From Cellulomonas sp. P24 (GTDB lineage: Bacteria > Actinomycetota > Actinomycetes > Actinomycetales > Cellulomonadaceae), in contig NZ_JAJDFX010000002.1 of the NCBI RefSeq assembly GCF_024704385.1, positions 3,100,001-3,164,000 of the forward strand: a stretch of DNA of 64,000 bases, given 5' to 3'. Below are positions 55,037 through 63,753 of the stretch, piece by piece. The notes under the pieces are model-generated. The model was not told where the DNA came from. It was given only the letters and a program-made list of their open reading frames with translations, and made no database searches. A program made the position numbers and the translations under genes. Positions within the stretch are counted from its first letter, which is position 1, and each line of letters starts with the position of its first letter.

Positions 55037-55414
55037 TCAGCTCGCTGCTGCGCCTGCGGTGGCCTTGGCCGTCGTCGAGCCGGACGTGCTGGAGCCGGAC
55101 GAGGTCGCCCCGCTCGTCGTCGGGCTCGCAGGCGTGCCGGCCGACCCTGCGGAGTCGCCGGAGCCGGACGTCGAACCCGTCCCGGCACCGTCGGACTTGC
55201 GCGCGGGGTTCGCGGTGGTGCCCGCCGTGACGGCGCCTGCACGTGCGTCGTTGCGGTAGAAGCCGGACCCCTTGAAGACCACGCCGACGCTCGCGAAGAC
55301 CTTGCGCAGGCGGCCGTCGCACTCGGGGCACACGGTCAGGGCGTCGTCCGCGAACGACTGCTGCACGTCGAATCGGTGCTCGCAGGCGGTGCACGCGTAG
55401 GCGTAGGTGGGCAC
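55037..55414 (-). CDS. FmdB-family zinc-ribbon protein
   Basis: This 125-residue protein has an N-terminal zinc ribbon, MPTYAYACTACEHRFDVQQS with CxxC, then CPECDG with the second CxxC, and the FKGSGFYRND motif of the FmdB family. The rest is a low-complexity Ser/Gly/Thr/Ala tail. GTG at 55414 has AAGGAGG 5 nt upstream. Function is unknown; it usually neighbours 5-formyl-THF cyclo-ligase and mscL. Confidence 0.92.
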   Translation of the reverse strand: MPTYAYACTACEHRFDVQQSFADDALTVCPECDGRLRKVFASVGVVFKGSGFYRNDARAGAVTAGTTANPARKSDGAGTGSTSGSGDSAGSAGTPASPTTSGATSSGSSTSGSTTAKATAGAAAS

Positions 55415-55624
55415 GGGGTTCCTCCTTGCACGGGCACGGTGGGCGTCAGGTCGACGGGACGCGCGGTGCTCGTGCACCGGGCGATCGGCCTGGCACTCCT
55501 TCTCTCCGAGTGCCAACGATACCCGGGTGCCCCGGCATTCCCCGCCGGGCGGCCGGATCCGCATCGCCGAGGACGACCCGCGCGGGTCGGCCGCCGTGCT
55601 GCGCCGAACGGATACTCTCGCCAG

Positions 55625-58192
55625 GTGACCCGTCGACGTGCACTCCGTCTGTCCCTCGCGATCGTCGCCGGCGTCGTCGTCCTCGTCCTGGTGGTCGCGG
55701 TCGCGGCCGCGGCGATCGTGATCAGGCGTCCGTTGCCGCAGACCTCGGGGAGCCTGACGCTCGCGGGGCTGAGCGCCGACGCGACGGTGACGCGCGACGC
55801 CCGCGGCGTCCCGTACATCACCGCCGCCACCCCGGAGGACCTCTTCCGGGCGCAGGGGTACGTGCAGGCGCAGGACCGGTTCTTCGAGATGGACTACCGG
55901 CGGCACGTCACAGCAGGTCGGCTCTCCGAGCTCGTCGGGGCCAACTCCGATGCGCTCGCGGCGGACAAGGTGATCCGCACCTTCGGGTGGCGTCGGGTCG
56001 CCGAGCAGGAGCTGCCCCTGCTCGCGCCCACCACACGGGCGTACCTGCAGGCCTACGCCGACGGCGTCAACGCGTACCTCTCCTCGCGGAGCACCGCGTC
56101 CCTCGCGGTCGAGTACACCGTCCTCGGGCTGCAGGTGGACGTCACGCGCCCGGAACCCTGGTCACCCGTGGACTCGCTCGCGTGGCTCAAGGCGATGGCC
56201 TGGGACCTGCGCGGCAACTACGACGAGGAGCTCGCGCGCGCGGCCACCTACAGCTCGGTCCGCGACGTCGCCCGCGTCGACGAGCTCTTCCCGCCGTACC
56301 CGTACGAGCGCAACCAGCCGATCATCACCCCGGAGGCCGCGACCGCGACCACGGCAGCGCACGCGACGACGTCGGGCCTGGACCTCGCGTCCGCGGACCT
56401 GCAGGCCGCGATCGCGTCCGCGACGCAGGCGCTCGCCGCCGTCCCGCACCTGGTCGGGAAGGGCGACGGGGTCGGCTCCAACTCGTGGGTGGTGTCCGGG
56501 GCCCACACCGCGACGGGGTCACCGATCCTCGCGAACGACCCGCACCTGTCGATCTCCGCACCGGGGGTCTGGGCGCAGGTGTCGCTGCAGTGCCGCGACG
56601 TCACGGCGGCGTGCCCGTTCGACGTCAGCGGGTTCTCCTTCGCCGGGCTCCCGGGTGTGATCATCGGGCACAACGGCCGGCTCGCGTGGGGCCTGACGAA
56701 CCTCGGCGCCGACGTCACGGACTTCTTCCTCGAGCGGGTCACCGACACGACCTACCAGCGTGACGGCACCCAGGTGCCGCTCGAGGTCCGCACCGAGACG
56801 ATCAAGGTGAACGGCGGCGCGGACGTCCGCCTGACGATTCGCTCGACCGTGCACGGCCCGATCGTGTCGGACGTGCTGCCTCTCGACACGGTGGCCTCCG
56901 CACCGGTGCCGGAGGACGCGCCGTTCGGGCGCTACGCCGTCGCCCTCGACTGGACCGCGCTGACCCCGGGCCGGACGGCGGACGCGATCTTCGCGCTCGA
57001 CACCGCCTCCGACGCAGCCGGTGTGAAGAGCGCTGCGGCGCTGTTCGACGTCCCGTCCCAGAACATCGTCTTCGCGACGACCTCCGGCGACATCGGGTAC
57101 CAGGCGCCGGGCCGGATCCCGATCCGGGCGACCGTCCCCGGCGTCGTCCCGTCCGACGGCACGTGGCCGCGCCCGGGCTGGGACAGCGCCTACGACTGGA
57201 AGGGCTACGTCCCCGCGGCGGACATGCCCGCCGAGCTGAACCCGCCGGACGGCATCATCGTCGCGGCGAACCAGGCCGTGACCCCCGCCGGTACCGGGCC
57301 GTTCCTCACGTCGGACTGGGACTACGGGTACCGGGCACAACGGATCCGGACCCTGCTGACCGAGAGCATCGCCGCCGGGACCAAGATCACGACCGCGCAG
57401 ACCAGCGCGATGCAGCTCGACGACCTCAACCCGTACGCGCAGATGCTCGTGCCGGCGCTGCTCAAGATCTCCCTGCCGACGGCGTTCGACGCCGACGGTC
57501 AGAAGCTCCTGCGCACGTGGGACATGCGGTCCGGCACGGACTCGGCGGCCGCGATGTACTTCTCAGCGGTATGGGCGAAGGTCCTCGAGCTGACCTTCTG
57601 GGACGAGGTGCCGGACGCGTACCGCCCGACGGGCGGCAGCCGCTGGCTGGAGGTCGTCCGCGGCCTCCTGGAGCGACCGAACGACCCGTACTGGGACGAC
57701 CACAGCACGGTGGGTGTGGTCGAGGGCCGGGACGAGATCCTCGCCCGGGCGCTCATCTCCGCACGTCTCGAGCTCACGGCGTCTCTCGGCAAGGACCCGA
57801 AGGACTGGTCCTGGGGCCTGCTCCACACGGCGGCGCCCCAGCACCCCGTGCTCGGTGGACCGAGCGTCCCCGGCCTGATCCGTCGCCTCGTCAACCCGAC
57901 GCCGCTCGCGGTGCCGGGCAGCGGGTCGATCGTCGACGCCACCGCGTGGGACGCCGCGAGCGGGTCGTTCACCGTCACGTCGGCACCGTCGATGCGCATG
58001 GTGGTCGACCTCAAGGACCTCGACCGTTCGACGTGGGTCACCCTGACCGGAACCTCCGGCCACCCGGGGAGCGTCCACTACACCGACCAGTTCCAGGCCT
58101 GGGCCGACGGACGGACGTTCCCCTGGCCGTTCACCCCGGCCGCGCAGACGGCGGCGGCCGATCAGCAGCTCACGCTGCGTCCCGCCTCCTGA
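55625..58192 (+). CDS. Penicillin acylase family Ntn-hydrolase
   Basis: This 855-residue protein has an N-terminal membrane helix (LSLAIVAGVVVLVLVVAVAA), an alpha-chain region (DARGVPYITAATPEDLF; QGYVQAQDRFFEMD), and a cleavage site before the catalytic Ser285 in GSNSWVVSG, which would be the new N-terminus of the beta chain. NDPHL and the later N and R regions are kept. It hydrolyses amide bonds, as in penicillin acylases or acyl-homoserine-lactone acylases; the substrate is unknown. GTG at 55625 is 6 nt after TACTCT (leaderless). Orientation is opposite to its neighbours. Confidence 0.9.
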   Translation: MTRRRALRLSLAIVAGVVVLVLVVAVAAAAIVIRRPLPQTSGSLTLAGLSADATVTRDARGVPYITAATPEDLFRAQGYVQAQDRFFEMDYRRHVTAGRLSELVGANSDALAADKVIRTFGWRRVAEQELPLLAPTTRAYLQAYADGVNAYLSSRSTASLAVEYTVLGLQVDVTRPEPWSPVDSLAWLKAMAWDLRGNYDEELARAATYSSVRDVARVDELFPPYPYERNQPIITPEAATATTAAHATTSGLDLASADLQAAIASATQALAAVPHLVGKGDGVGSNSWVVSGAHTATGSPILANDPHLSISAPGVWAQVSLQCRDVTAACPFDVSGFSFAGLPGVIIGHNGRLAWGLTNLGADVTDFFLERVTDTTYQRDGTQVPLEVRTETIKVNGGADVRLTIRSTVHGPIVSDVLPLDTVASAPVPEDAPFGRYAVALDWTALTPGRTADAIFALDTASDAAGVKSAAALFDVPSQNIVFATTSGDIGYQAPGRIPIRATVPGVVPSDGTWPRPGWDSAYDWKGYVPAADMPAELNPPDGIIVAANQAVTPAGTGPFLTSDWDYGYRAQRIRTLLTESIAAGTKITTAQTSAMQLDDLNPYAQMLVPALLKISLPTAFDADGQKLLRTWDMRSGTDSAAAMYFSAVWAKVLELTFWDEVPDAYRPTGGSRWLEVVRGLLERPNDPYWDDHSTVGVVEGRDEILARALISARLELTASLGKDPKDWSWGLLHTAAPQHPVLGGPSVPGLIRRLVNPTPLAVPGSGSIVDATAWDAASGSFTVTSAPSMRMVVDLKDLDRSTWVTLTGTSGHPGSVHYTDQFQAWADGRTFPWPFTPAAQTAAADQQLTLRPAS

Positions 58193-58820
58193 GCCGCTGC
58201 CAGCCGTCGGGCGTGGCGACGGCGTCGACATGGCGGTCGTGCGACTCGTGCGGGAGTGGTCGCGTCCCGGCCTCGTAGACCTCTTCGGGGAACGTCAGCG
58301 CGATCACGAGCACACCGTCGCGCGCATGCTCCAGGGCACGGTCGTACCAGCCGCCGCCCTGACCGAGGCGCGCGCCCGAGGTGTCCACCGCGAGCGCCGG
58401 GACGATGATGACGTCCGCGTCGGCCAGCGCCTCGGGTCCGAGCCCGGGGCCCCCGGGCTCGGGCGGACGTCCGGGCGAGCGCTGCTGGAGGTCCTCCGGG
58501 CCCACGTACTCCGCCCAGTCCCGCTGGAGACCGCTGCCGAGGACGGGCAGCAGCACGCGGACCCCGCGCGCGGCCATCCGATCGAGGATCGGGAGGGTCC
58601 CCGGTTCGCTCTCGCGGGCGACGTACACCGCTGCGCAGCGCGCGTACCTGACCTCGGGGATCGTCTCCAGGACGTCGGCCAGGGCCTCGGCAGCCTGCTC
58701 GCGGCGACGACCCGACCGCTCGGCCCGGGTGCTCCGGATGCCCCGGCGGAGCCAGTCCTTGGCGTCCTCAGGATCGTGGATCTCGACCGGGCTGGGGTAG
58801 GGCTGCACATCTGCGGGCAT
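58170..58820 (-). CDS. 5-formyltetrahydrofolate cyclo-ligase
   Basis: This 216-residue enzyme converts 5-formyl-THF to 5,10-methenyl-THF with ATP. The ATP/folate motif GARLGQGGGWYDRAL and the N-terminal KDWLRRGIRSTRAERS are diagnostic. ATG at 58820 is 6 nt after GAGACT, a possible leaderless start; an upstream in-frame ATG at 58892 lacks support. Its end overlaps the convergent penicillin acylase end by 23 bp. Divergent from galU. Confidence 0.9.
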   Translation of the reverse strand: MPADVQPYPSPVEIHDPEDAKDWLRRGIRSTRAERSGRRREQAAEALADVLETIPEVRYARCAAVYVARESEPGTLPILDRMAARGVRVLLPVLGSGLQRDWAEYVGPEDLQQRSPGRPPEPGGPGLGPEALADADVIIVPALAVDTSGARLGQGGGWYDRALEHARDGVLVIALTFPEEVYEAGTRPLPHESHDRHVDAVATPDGWQRLRRRDAA

Positions 58821-58938
58821 GGTCACAGTCTCGCAAAGAAATCGGCGTGCTCGCGCATCGGCGTCCCGCATGCGTGTCCGCAGGCCCCTCACAGGGCGTC
58901 CCTGAGCGGATCAGGAGCGGCTTCGTTAGCCTTCGCAG

Positions 58939-59847
58939 ATGACCATCCACAAGGCAGTCATCCCCGCCGCAGGACTCGGTACCCGATTCCTCCCCGCCAC
59001 GAAGTCGACCCCCAAGGAGATGCTCCCGGTCGTCGACAAGCCGGCGATCCAGTACGTGGTCGAGGAAGCCGTGTCCGCCGGTCTCGACGACGTGCTCATG
59101 ATCACCGGTCGCTCGAAGCGCACGCTCGCCGACCACTTCGACGCCGCGCCCGAGCTCGAGGCCGCGCTCGAGAAGAAGGGAGATCTCGAGCGGCTGGCTG
59201 CGGTCCGGGCGTCGACCGACCTCGCGGACGTCCACTACGTGCGGCAGGGCCAGCCGAAGGGGCTCGGGCACGCCGTGCTCTGCGCCAAGCACCACGTGGG
59301 CGACCAGTCGTTCGCGGTGCTGCTCGGCGACGACCTCATCGACTCCCGCGACCCGCTGCTCCCGGCGATGATCGCCCTCCAGGAACGCACCGGCGGCTCG
59401 GTCATCGCGCTCCTCGAGGTCGACCCCGACCAGATCCACCTGTACGGCTGCGCAGCCGTCGCACCGGTCCCGGACGGCGACGGCACGCAGTATCGCGAGG
59501 TCCGGGTCACCGGGCTGGTCGAGAAGCCGGCCCGGGCCGAGGCGCCGAGCAACCTGGCCGTGATCGGGCGGTACGTGCTCCACCCGGCCGTGTTCGAGGT
59601 GCTCGAGCACACCGCGCCCGGCCGTCACGACGAGATCCAGCTCACCGACGCGCTCGCGACCCTGGCCACGATGGCGCCCGAGGACGGCGGCGGCGTGTAC
59701 GGCGTCGTGTTCACGGGCCGTCGCTACGACACGGGTGACCGGCTCGACTACCTCAAGGCCGTCGTCCGCATCGCGGCGGACCGCGAGGACCTCGGGCCGG
59801 AGTTCCGTTCCTGGCTCGCGGAGTTCGTGCCTACGCTCAGGTCGTGA
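58939..59847 (+). CDS. galU: UTP-glucose-1-phosphate uridylyltransferase
   Basis: This 302-residue nucleotidyltransferase makes UDP-glucose. The N-terminal motif KAVIPAAGLGTRFLPATKST, the catalytic VVDKPAIQYVVEEA, GQPKGLGHAVL and GLVEKP are all present, and the length is typical. ATG at 58939 is 6 nt after TAGCCT (leaderless). Its stop overlaps the GTG of the glp/moeA gene. It is the first gene of the galU-glp-rimJ-glpR block. Confidence 0.95.
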   Translation: MTIHKAVIPAAGLGTRFLPATKSTPKEMLPVVDKPAIQYVVEEAVSAGLDDVLMITGRSKRTLADHFDAAPELEAALEKKGDLERLAAVRASTDLADVHYVRQGQPKGLGHAVLCAKHHVGDQSFAVLLGDDLIDSRDPLLPAMIALQERTGGSVIALLEVDPDQIHLYGCAAVAPVPDGDGTQYREVRVTGLVEKPARAEAPSNLAVIGRYVLHPAVFEVLEHTAPGRHDEIQLTDALATLATMAPEDGGGVYGVVFTGRRYDTGDRLDYLKAVVRIAADREDLGPEFRSWLAEFVPTLRS

Positions 59848-61092
59848 GATCAGTCCAGGAGCAGCTCGCCGCCGTCCTCGAGGTGGCGACCCCGGTCGCG
59901 CCGCTCGACGTCGTCCTCGCGGACGCGGCCGGGTGCGTCCTCGCCGCTGACGTCACCGTGGCGACCGACATCCCCGCCGCGACCGTCTCGGCGGTGGACG
60001 GCTACGCCGTGCTGGCGGACGACACCGCCCTGGCCTCGCCGGACGACCCGGTCGTCCTCCCGGTCGCGCACGACGTCCTCGCGGGGGCGAGCCGGCCGCT
60101 CCGTCTCGCGCCGGGGCAGGCGATCCGGATCGCGTCCGGCGGCGTGCTGCCGATCGGCGCCGACACCGTGATCCCGGCCGGCGACACGGACCGTGGCGAG
60201 GTACGGGTCACGGTCCGTGGCCCTGCGGTGGCGGGGGGCGTACCTGCGCGGGGTCGGCTCGGACGCCGGGGTCGGTGAGGTCGCGCTCGCGGCCGGGACG
60301 CGGATGGGCGCCCGTCAGATCGCCCTCGCCGCTGCCCTCGGGCGCGGGCGGGTCAGGGTGCACCCAGCGCCGCGCGTGGTCGTCATCGCGGTCGGCGACG
60401 AGCTCGTGCTGCCGTCGGACCCGCTGCGGGAGGGGGCGCTGCACGACGCGAACAGCCACGCGCTCACCTCGGCGATCGCGGACGTCGGCGCAGCGGCGGT
60501 GCGCGTCGGCGTCGTGAGCGACGATCGCGCCTCGCTGCGCGAGTGCCTCCAGGACCAGCTCGTCCGGGCGGACGTGATCGTCCTGACCGGAGGGCTCAGC
60601 GAGTACGCCCGCGACACCGTCAAGGACGTCCTGGGCCCCCTCGGCACGGTGCGGTTCGACCATGTGGCGATGACACCGGGCGGACGGCAGGGTTTCGGCA
60701 CCGTGCACGGCGACGTGCGTGCGGACGACGGCGACGACTCCCCGGGCGTCCCGATCTTCGCGCTGCCCGGTCATCCGGTGGCCGCCCAGATCTCGTTCGA
60801 GGTGTTCGTCCGGCCGGCTCTGCGGGCGATGGCCGGCGAGGTGGACCTCTACCGTCCGTCGGTCGCGGCGCAGTCGACCGACGGCTGGCCGTCGCCGGCC
60901 GGGGTGCGGCAGTTCGTCCCGGCGACCCTCGTCGGGAGCCCGGCGGACGGCTACCACGTGACCCCGATCGGCACTCCCGGCTCGCTGTCCCTGACGGCGT
61001 TGGCCCAGGCGAACGCGCTCGCGGTGATCCCCGAGCGTGACGTGGTCGTGCACCCGGGGCAACGGGTCCACTGCCTGGTCCTCGACGGGTGA
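59844..61092 (+). pseudogene. glp: MoeA/gephyrin-like molybdotransferase Glp, frameshifted
   Basis: The first frame (GTG at 59844, overlapping the galU stop) gives the MoeA N-terminus with PAATVSAVDGYAV and ASGGVLPIGADTV. The second frame resumes at AYLRGVGSDAGVGEVAL and has VIAVGDELV, LTGGLSEYARDTVKDVL and LPGHPVAAQISFEVFV. The join is a run of six G at 60233-60238 where five would give one protein of about 415 residues. In this block the MoeA homologue of Corynebacterium (Glp) binds FtsZ and the membrane protein GlpR at the division site. A true null here would be surprising; a homopolymer error is likely. Confidence 0.88.
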
Positions 61093-61141
61093 GTCAGCGG
61101 CGGGTCGCGCGCGACTCACGGTACGGTCGGCGAGTGGTCAC

Positions 61142-61798
61142 ATGGTGACGGGGTGGCCGGTCCGCCTCGAGGACGGCGACGTGCGCCTGCGCCCGCTCGG
61201 AGGGCGCGACCAGGACGCATGGCTCGCCCTGAGAGCAGGGAACGCCGACTGGCTCGAGCCGTGGGACGCGACCTCGCCCGTCCCGGTGCTCGGTCCGAGG
61301 CCGTCGTTCCGGCAGTACGTGCGCGCGCTGCGGTCGCAGGCACGCTCCGGGACGGCGCTGCCGTTCGCCCTGGACTACCAGGGTGAGCTCGTCGGGCAGC
61401 TGACGGTGTCCGGGATCACGTACGGCTCGTTCCGCTCCGGGACGATCGGGTACTGGGTCTCCGAGCACGTCGCCGGCCGCGGGATCGTCCCGACGGCGGT
61501 CGCCCTGGCCGTCGACCACAGCTTCTTCCGGCTCGGGCTGCACCGGATCGAGGTGAACATCCGCCCCGAGAACGCGCCGAGCCTCCGGGTGGTCGAGAAG
61601 CTGGGGTTCCGCGACGAGGGGCTCCGCGAGCGCTACCTGCACATCTCCGGGGAGTGGTGCGACCACCGGAGCTTCGCCCTGACGACCGAGGACGTCCCGG
61701 GCGGACTCCTGGCGCGCTGGCACCGCGTGCAGGAGCAGGCCGCGCAGGAGCAGGCCGCGCAGGGGCACGCCGAGGCATCCGGCACCACGGCTGAATGA
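61142..61798 (+). CDS. rimJ: GNAT N-acetyltransferase, RimJ-like
   Basis: This 218-residue GNAT family protein resembles ribosomal-protein N-acetyltransferases: RLRPLGGRDQDAWLALRAGN, GYWVSEHVAGRGIVPTAVAL (acetyl-CoA loop) and VVEKLGFRDEGLRERYLHI. The C-terminus has a short repeat, QEQAAQEQAAQ, from two 15-bp copies at about 61731-61760. ATG at 61142 is chosen; TACGGT 14-19 nt upstream suggests a very short leader. It lies between glp and glpR. Confidence 0.88.
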   Translation: MVTGWPVRLEDGDVRLRPLGGRDQDAWLALRAGNADWLEPWDATSPVPVLGPRPSFRQYVRALRSQARSGTALPFALDYQGELVGQLTVSGITYGSFRSGTIGYWVSEHVAGRGIVPTAVALAVDHSFFRLGLHRIEVNIRPENAPSLRVVEKLGFRDEGLRERYLHISGEWCDHRSFALTTEDVPGGLLARWHRVQEQAAQEQAAQGHAEASGTTAE

Positions 61799-61873
61799 CA
61801 GCCGTGTGATTCCGTGCCCGACACGCCGATCGCGCTTCCCGCGCGGCGTGTGCGGCTCACCTACCGTCAGGAC

Positions 61874-62914
61874 GTGGGAGATTCTGCCAGTCTGACGGCG
61901 CTCGTCGTCGTCGGGCTGTGGATCGCCTACCTGGTGCCGCACAAGCTGCGGCACCGGCAACAGCTGCTCGAGTCACGAACGGACGACCGATTCTCCGAGT
62001 CGCTCCGTGTGCTCGCGGTGACATCCGGTTCCCCGTCGCCGCGCTCCACGGTTCTCCACGAGGTCGGCGCCCCGAGGCGGGTCGAGCTGCTGACACCGGG
62101 CCGGGGTGTCCCGGCAGGCCACAAGGGCGCCGAGGCGCCGAGGGGAGCAGGGGCCGTGGAGCGACCGCATGCGACCGGGGACAGGATCACCGCCGACGCA
62201 GCCCGCCGGGCGGCGCAGCAGCGCGCGGCGCATGCCGCCGCCGTCGCACGCCGAGGTGCCGCAGCGCGCCGTCGCGCCCTTCTGACGTCCGTCCTGCTCG
62301 TCGCGAGCATCGCCGGCTGGGTCGTCGCGAGCCTCACGACGCTCAGCCTCCTGCTCGCGGTGGTCCCGACGGTCCTGCTCGGTACCGTCCTCGTGACGGG
62401 ACGGCGTGCCGTCGTCGCGGGCCAGGCCGCAGACGCGGCGTACGAGCGCCGTCGTCGCGAGTCGGCGGAGCGCGCATCCGGCACGGTTGCGCCGCGTCGG
62501 ACGCCCGCAGTGGTGGGCCGTGCGGTCCACCCGTCGGACTCGCACACCGAGGTCATCGAGCGGATCTCCGCCGAGCTCGCCACCGAGTCCCGCGTTGCTG
62601 GCGGGGCCCGTGCCACCTCGGCGACGGCCGGCTCGAGCGCGGCGGAGGCCGACGCCACGCAGGAGGAGTGGGCGCCCGTGCCGGTCCCTCGCCCGACCTA
62701 CACCATGAAGGCGTCGGCGCCGCGGCGGGAGCCGGTGCCGTTGAGCGACAGCGACTTCGCGCCCGTCGAGCCGGCCCGTGCGGCCGAGGTCGCGCCCACC
62801 GGCGCGTCCGGCGAGGACGACACGACGACGGTGCTGGCCCCGGCTCCAGGCACCGCGAGCGGAGGCATCGACCTCGACGCGGTGCTGGCACGTCGGCGGG
62901 CTGCGGGGGAGTAG
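61874..62914 (+). CDS. glpR: Glp receptor GlpR / SepX-like membrane division protein
   Basis: This 346-residue protein has an N-terminal membrane helix (ASLTALVVVGLWIAYLVPHK), a cytoplasmic basic and Ala-rich region, a helical hairpin of two membrane helices (ALLTSVLLVASIAGWVVA; LLLAVVPTVLLGTVLV) and a long disordered acidic tail. The layout and the position after galU-glp-rimJ match GlpR of Corynebacterium and SepX of Streptomyces, partners of FtsZ and Wag31. GTG at 61874 is 6 nt after TACCGT (leaderless), which removes a spurious 20-residue extension. Confidence 0.87.
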   Translation: MGDSASLTALVVVGLWIAYLVPHKLRHRQQLLESRTDDRFSESLRVLAVTSGSPSPRSTVLHEVGAPRRVELLTPGRGVPAGHKGAEAPRGAGAVERPHATGDRITADAARRAAQQRAAHAAAVARRGAAARRRALLTSVLLVASIAGWVVASLTTLSLLLAVVPTVLLGTVLVTGRRAVVAGQAADAAYERRRRESAERASGTVAPRRTPAVVGRAVHPSDSHTEVIERISAELATESRVAGGARATSATAGSSAAEADATQEEWAPVPVPRPTYTMKASAPRREPVPLSDSDFAPVEPARAAEVAPTGASGEDDTTTVLAPAPGTASGGIDLDAVLARRRAAGE

Positions 62915-62965
62915 CTCCCGGTTCTCGATCTACCGGTCGCGGGTGCTAGTCTTTCTTCCGCTTGA

Positions 62966-63041
<76 letters not shown>

Positions 63042-63070
63042 CATCGGGTCGTGCGCGACCCTGAGCAGGG

Positions 63071-63106
63071 AGAACGGGGCAGGAGCGAGAGCTCCTGCCC
63101 CGTTCT
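63071..63106 (+). terminator. Rho-independent-type hairpin after tRNA-Ala
   Basis: A perfect 16-bp stem (AGAACGGGGCAGGAGC and its complement) has the tetraloop GAGA. It lies 30 bp past the tRNA and 38 bp before the end of the converging XRE gene, so it may serve both. Confidence 0.85.
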
Positions 63107-63143
63107 CGTTCGTCGGGGTCCGACGCCGCTCGCGACCCGGCAC

Positions 63144-63713
63144 TCAGTCCGGTTGGCGGGTGAGGGCGACGAGGTAGCGGCACGGGCGCGTGGTGGGGTT
63201 GACGAACGTGCACGGCGCGGGTGCGCCGAGCTGGAGACAGTCGCCGGTCTCGAGCTCGTGGACCGTGTCGCCCTCGTGGAAGACCAGCCGGCCGTCGAGG
63301 ACCCAGAGCTGCTGGTGCAGGAACGTGTAGGCCTCGGCGGGGTAGGCGACGCGTGCGCCCGGGGGCAGGGTGACCTCGACGAGCTCGAGCGGTCCGCCGG
63401 TGCCGGGCGACACTGCGCGACGGACGTAGCCGGTGGCCGGGTCGGTCCAGGTCGGCTGGTCGGCGGCGCGTGCGAGCCGGTGGTCGGGGGTGCCGTCCTC
63501 CGCGCGCGCCACGAGCTCGGACAACGTCATCCCGAGTGCTGCCGAGAGCCTCCCGAGGAGCACCGCGGTGGGCTGTGCCTGACCCCGCTCGATCTTGCCG
63601 ACCATGGCCCGCGAGACCCCGGACCGCTCGGCGAGGGCGCTGGCCGACAACCCGCGTGCGCGTCGCGCCTCGAGCAGCGTCGAGGCGAGGGAGGTGGAGA
63701 GCGACGGCGCCAT
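63144..63713 (-). CDS. XRE-family regulator with cupin domain
   Basis: This 189-residue protein has an N-terminal helix-turn-helix (GLSASALAERSGVSRAMVGK then IERGQAQPTAVLLGRLSAAL) and a C-terminal cupin sensor domain (LPPGARVAYPAEAYTFLHQQ; HEGDTVHELETGDCLQLG). ATG at 63713 is 7 nt after TATAGT (leaderless). It diverges from a GNAT gene, and a 23-bp dyad covers both -10 boxes, implying control of itself and the acetyltransferase. Confidence 0.92.
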   Translation of the reverse strand: MAPSLSTSLASTLLEARRARGLSASALAERSGVSRAMVGKIERGQAQPTAVLLGRLSAALGMTLSELVARAEDGTPDHRLARAADQPTWTDPATGYVRRAVSPGTGGPLELVEVTLPPGARVAYPAEAYTFLHQQLWVLDGRLVFHEGDTVHELETGDCLQLGAPAPCTFVNPTTRPCRYLVALTRQPD

Positions 63714-63723
63714 GATGGCCACT

Positions 63724-63746
63724 ATAGAAGCGTCCGACGCTACTAT
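63724..63746. promoter_or_regulatory. Operator covering the divergent XRE and GNAT promoters
   Basis: The dyad has arms ATAGaAGCGTC and GACGCTaCTAT around a central C, with one mismatched pair. It overlaps TATAGT (minus strand -10, 63721-63726) and TACTAT (plus strand -10, 63741-63746). Confidence 0.75.
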
Positions 63747-63753
63747 CGGCGAC

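Noticed and set aside
54226-55242. N-terminal extension of mscL to about 490 codons
   Set aside because: MscL starts at ATG 54225 with a proper ribosome site; the upstream frame overlaps the SAF and FmdB genes on the same strand and is low complexity.
54797-55624. N-terminal extension of the penicillin acylase
   Set aside because: A leaderless promoter and membrane helix mark GTG 55625; the upstream frame is Arg/Gly-rich and antisense to two genes.
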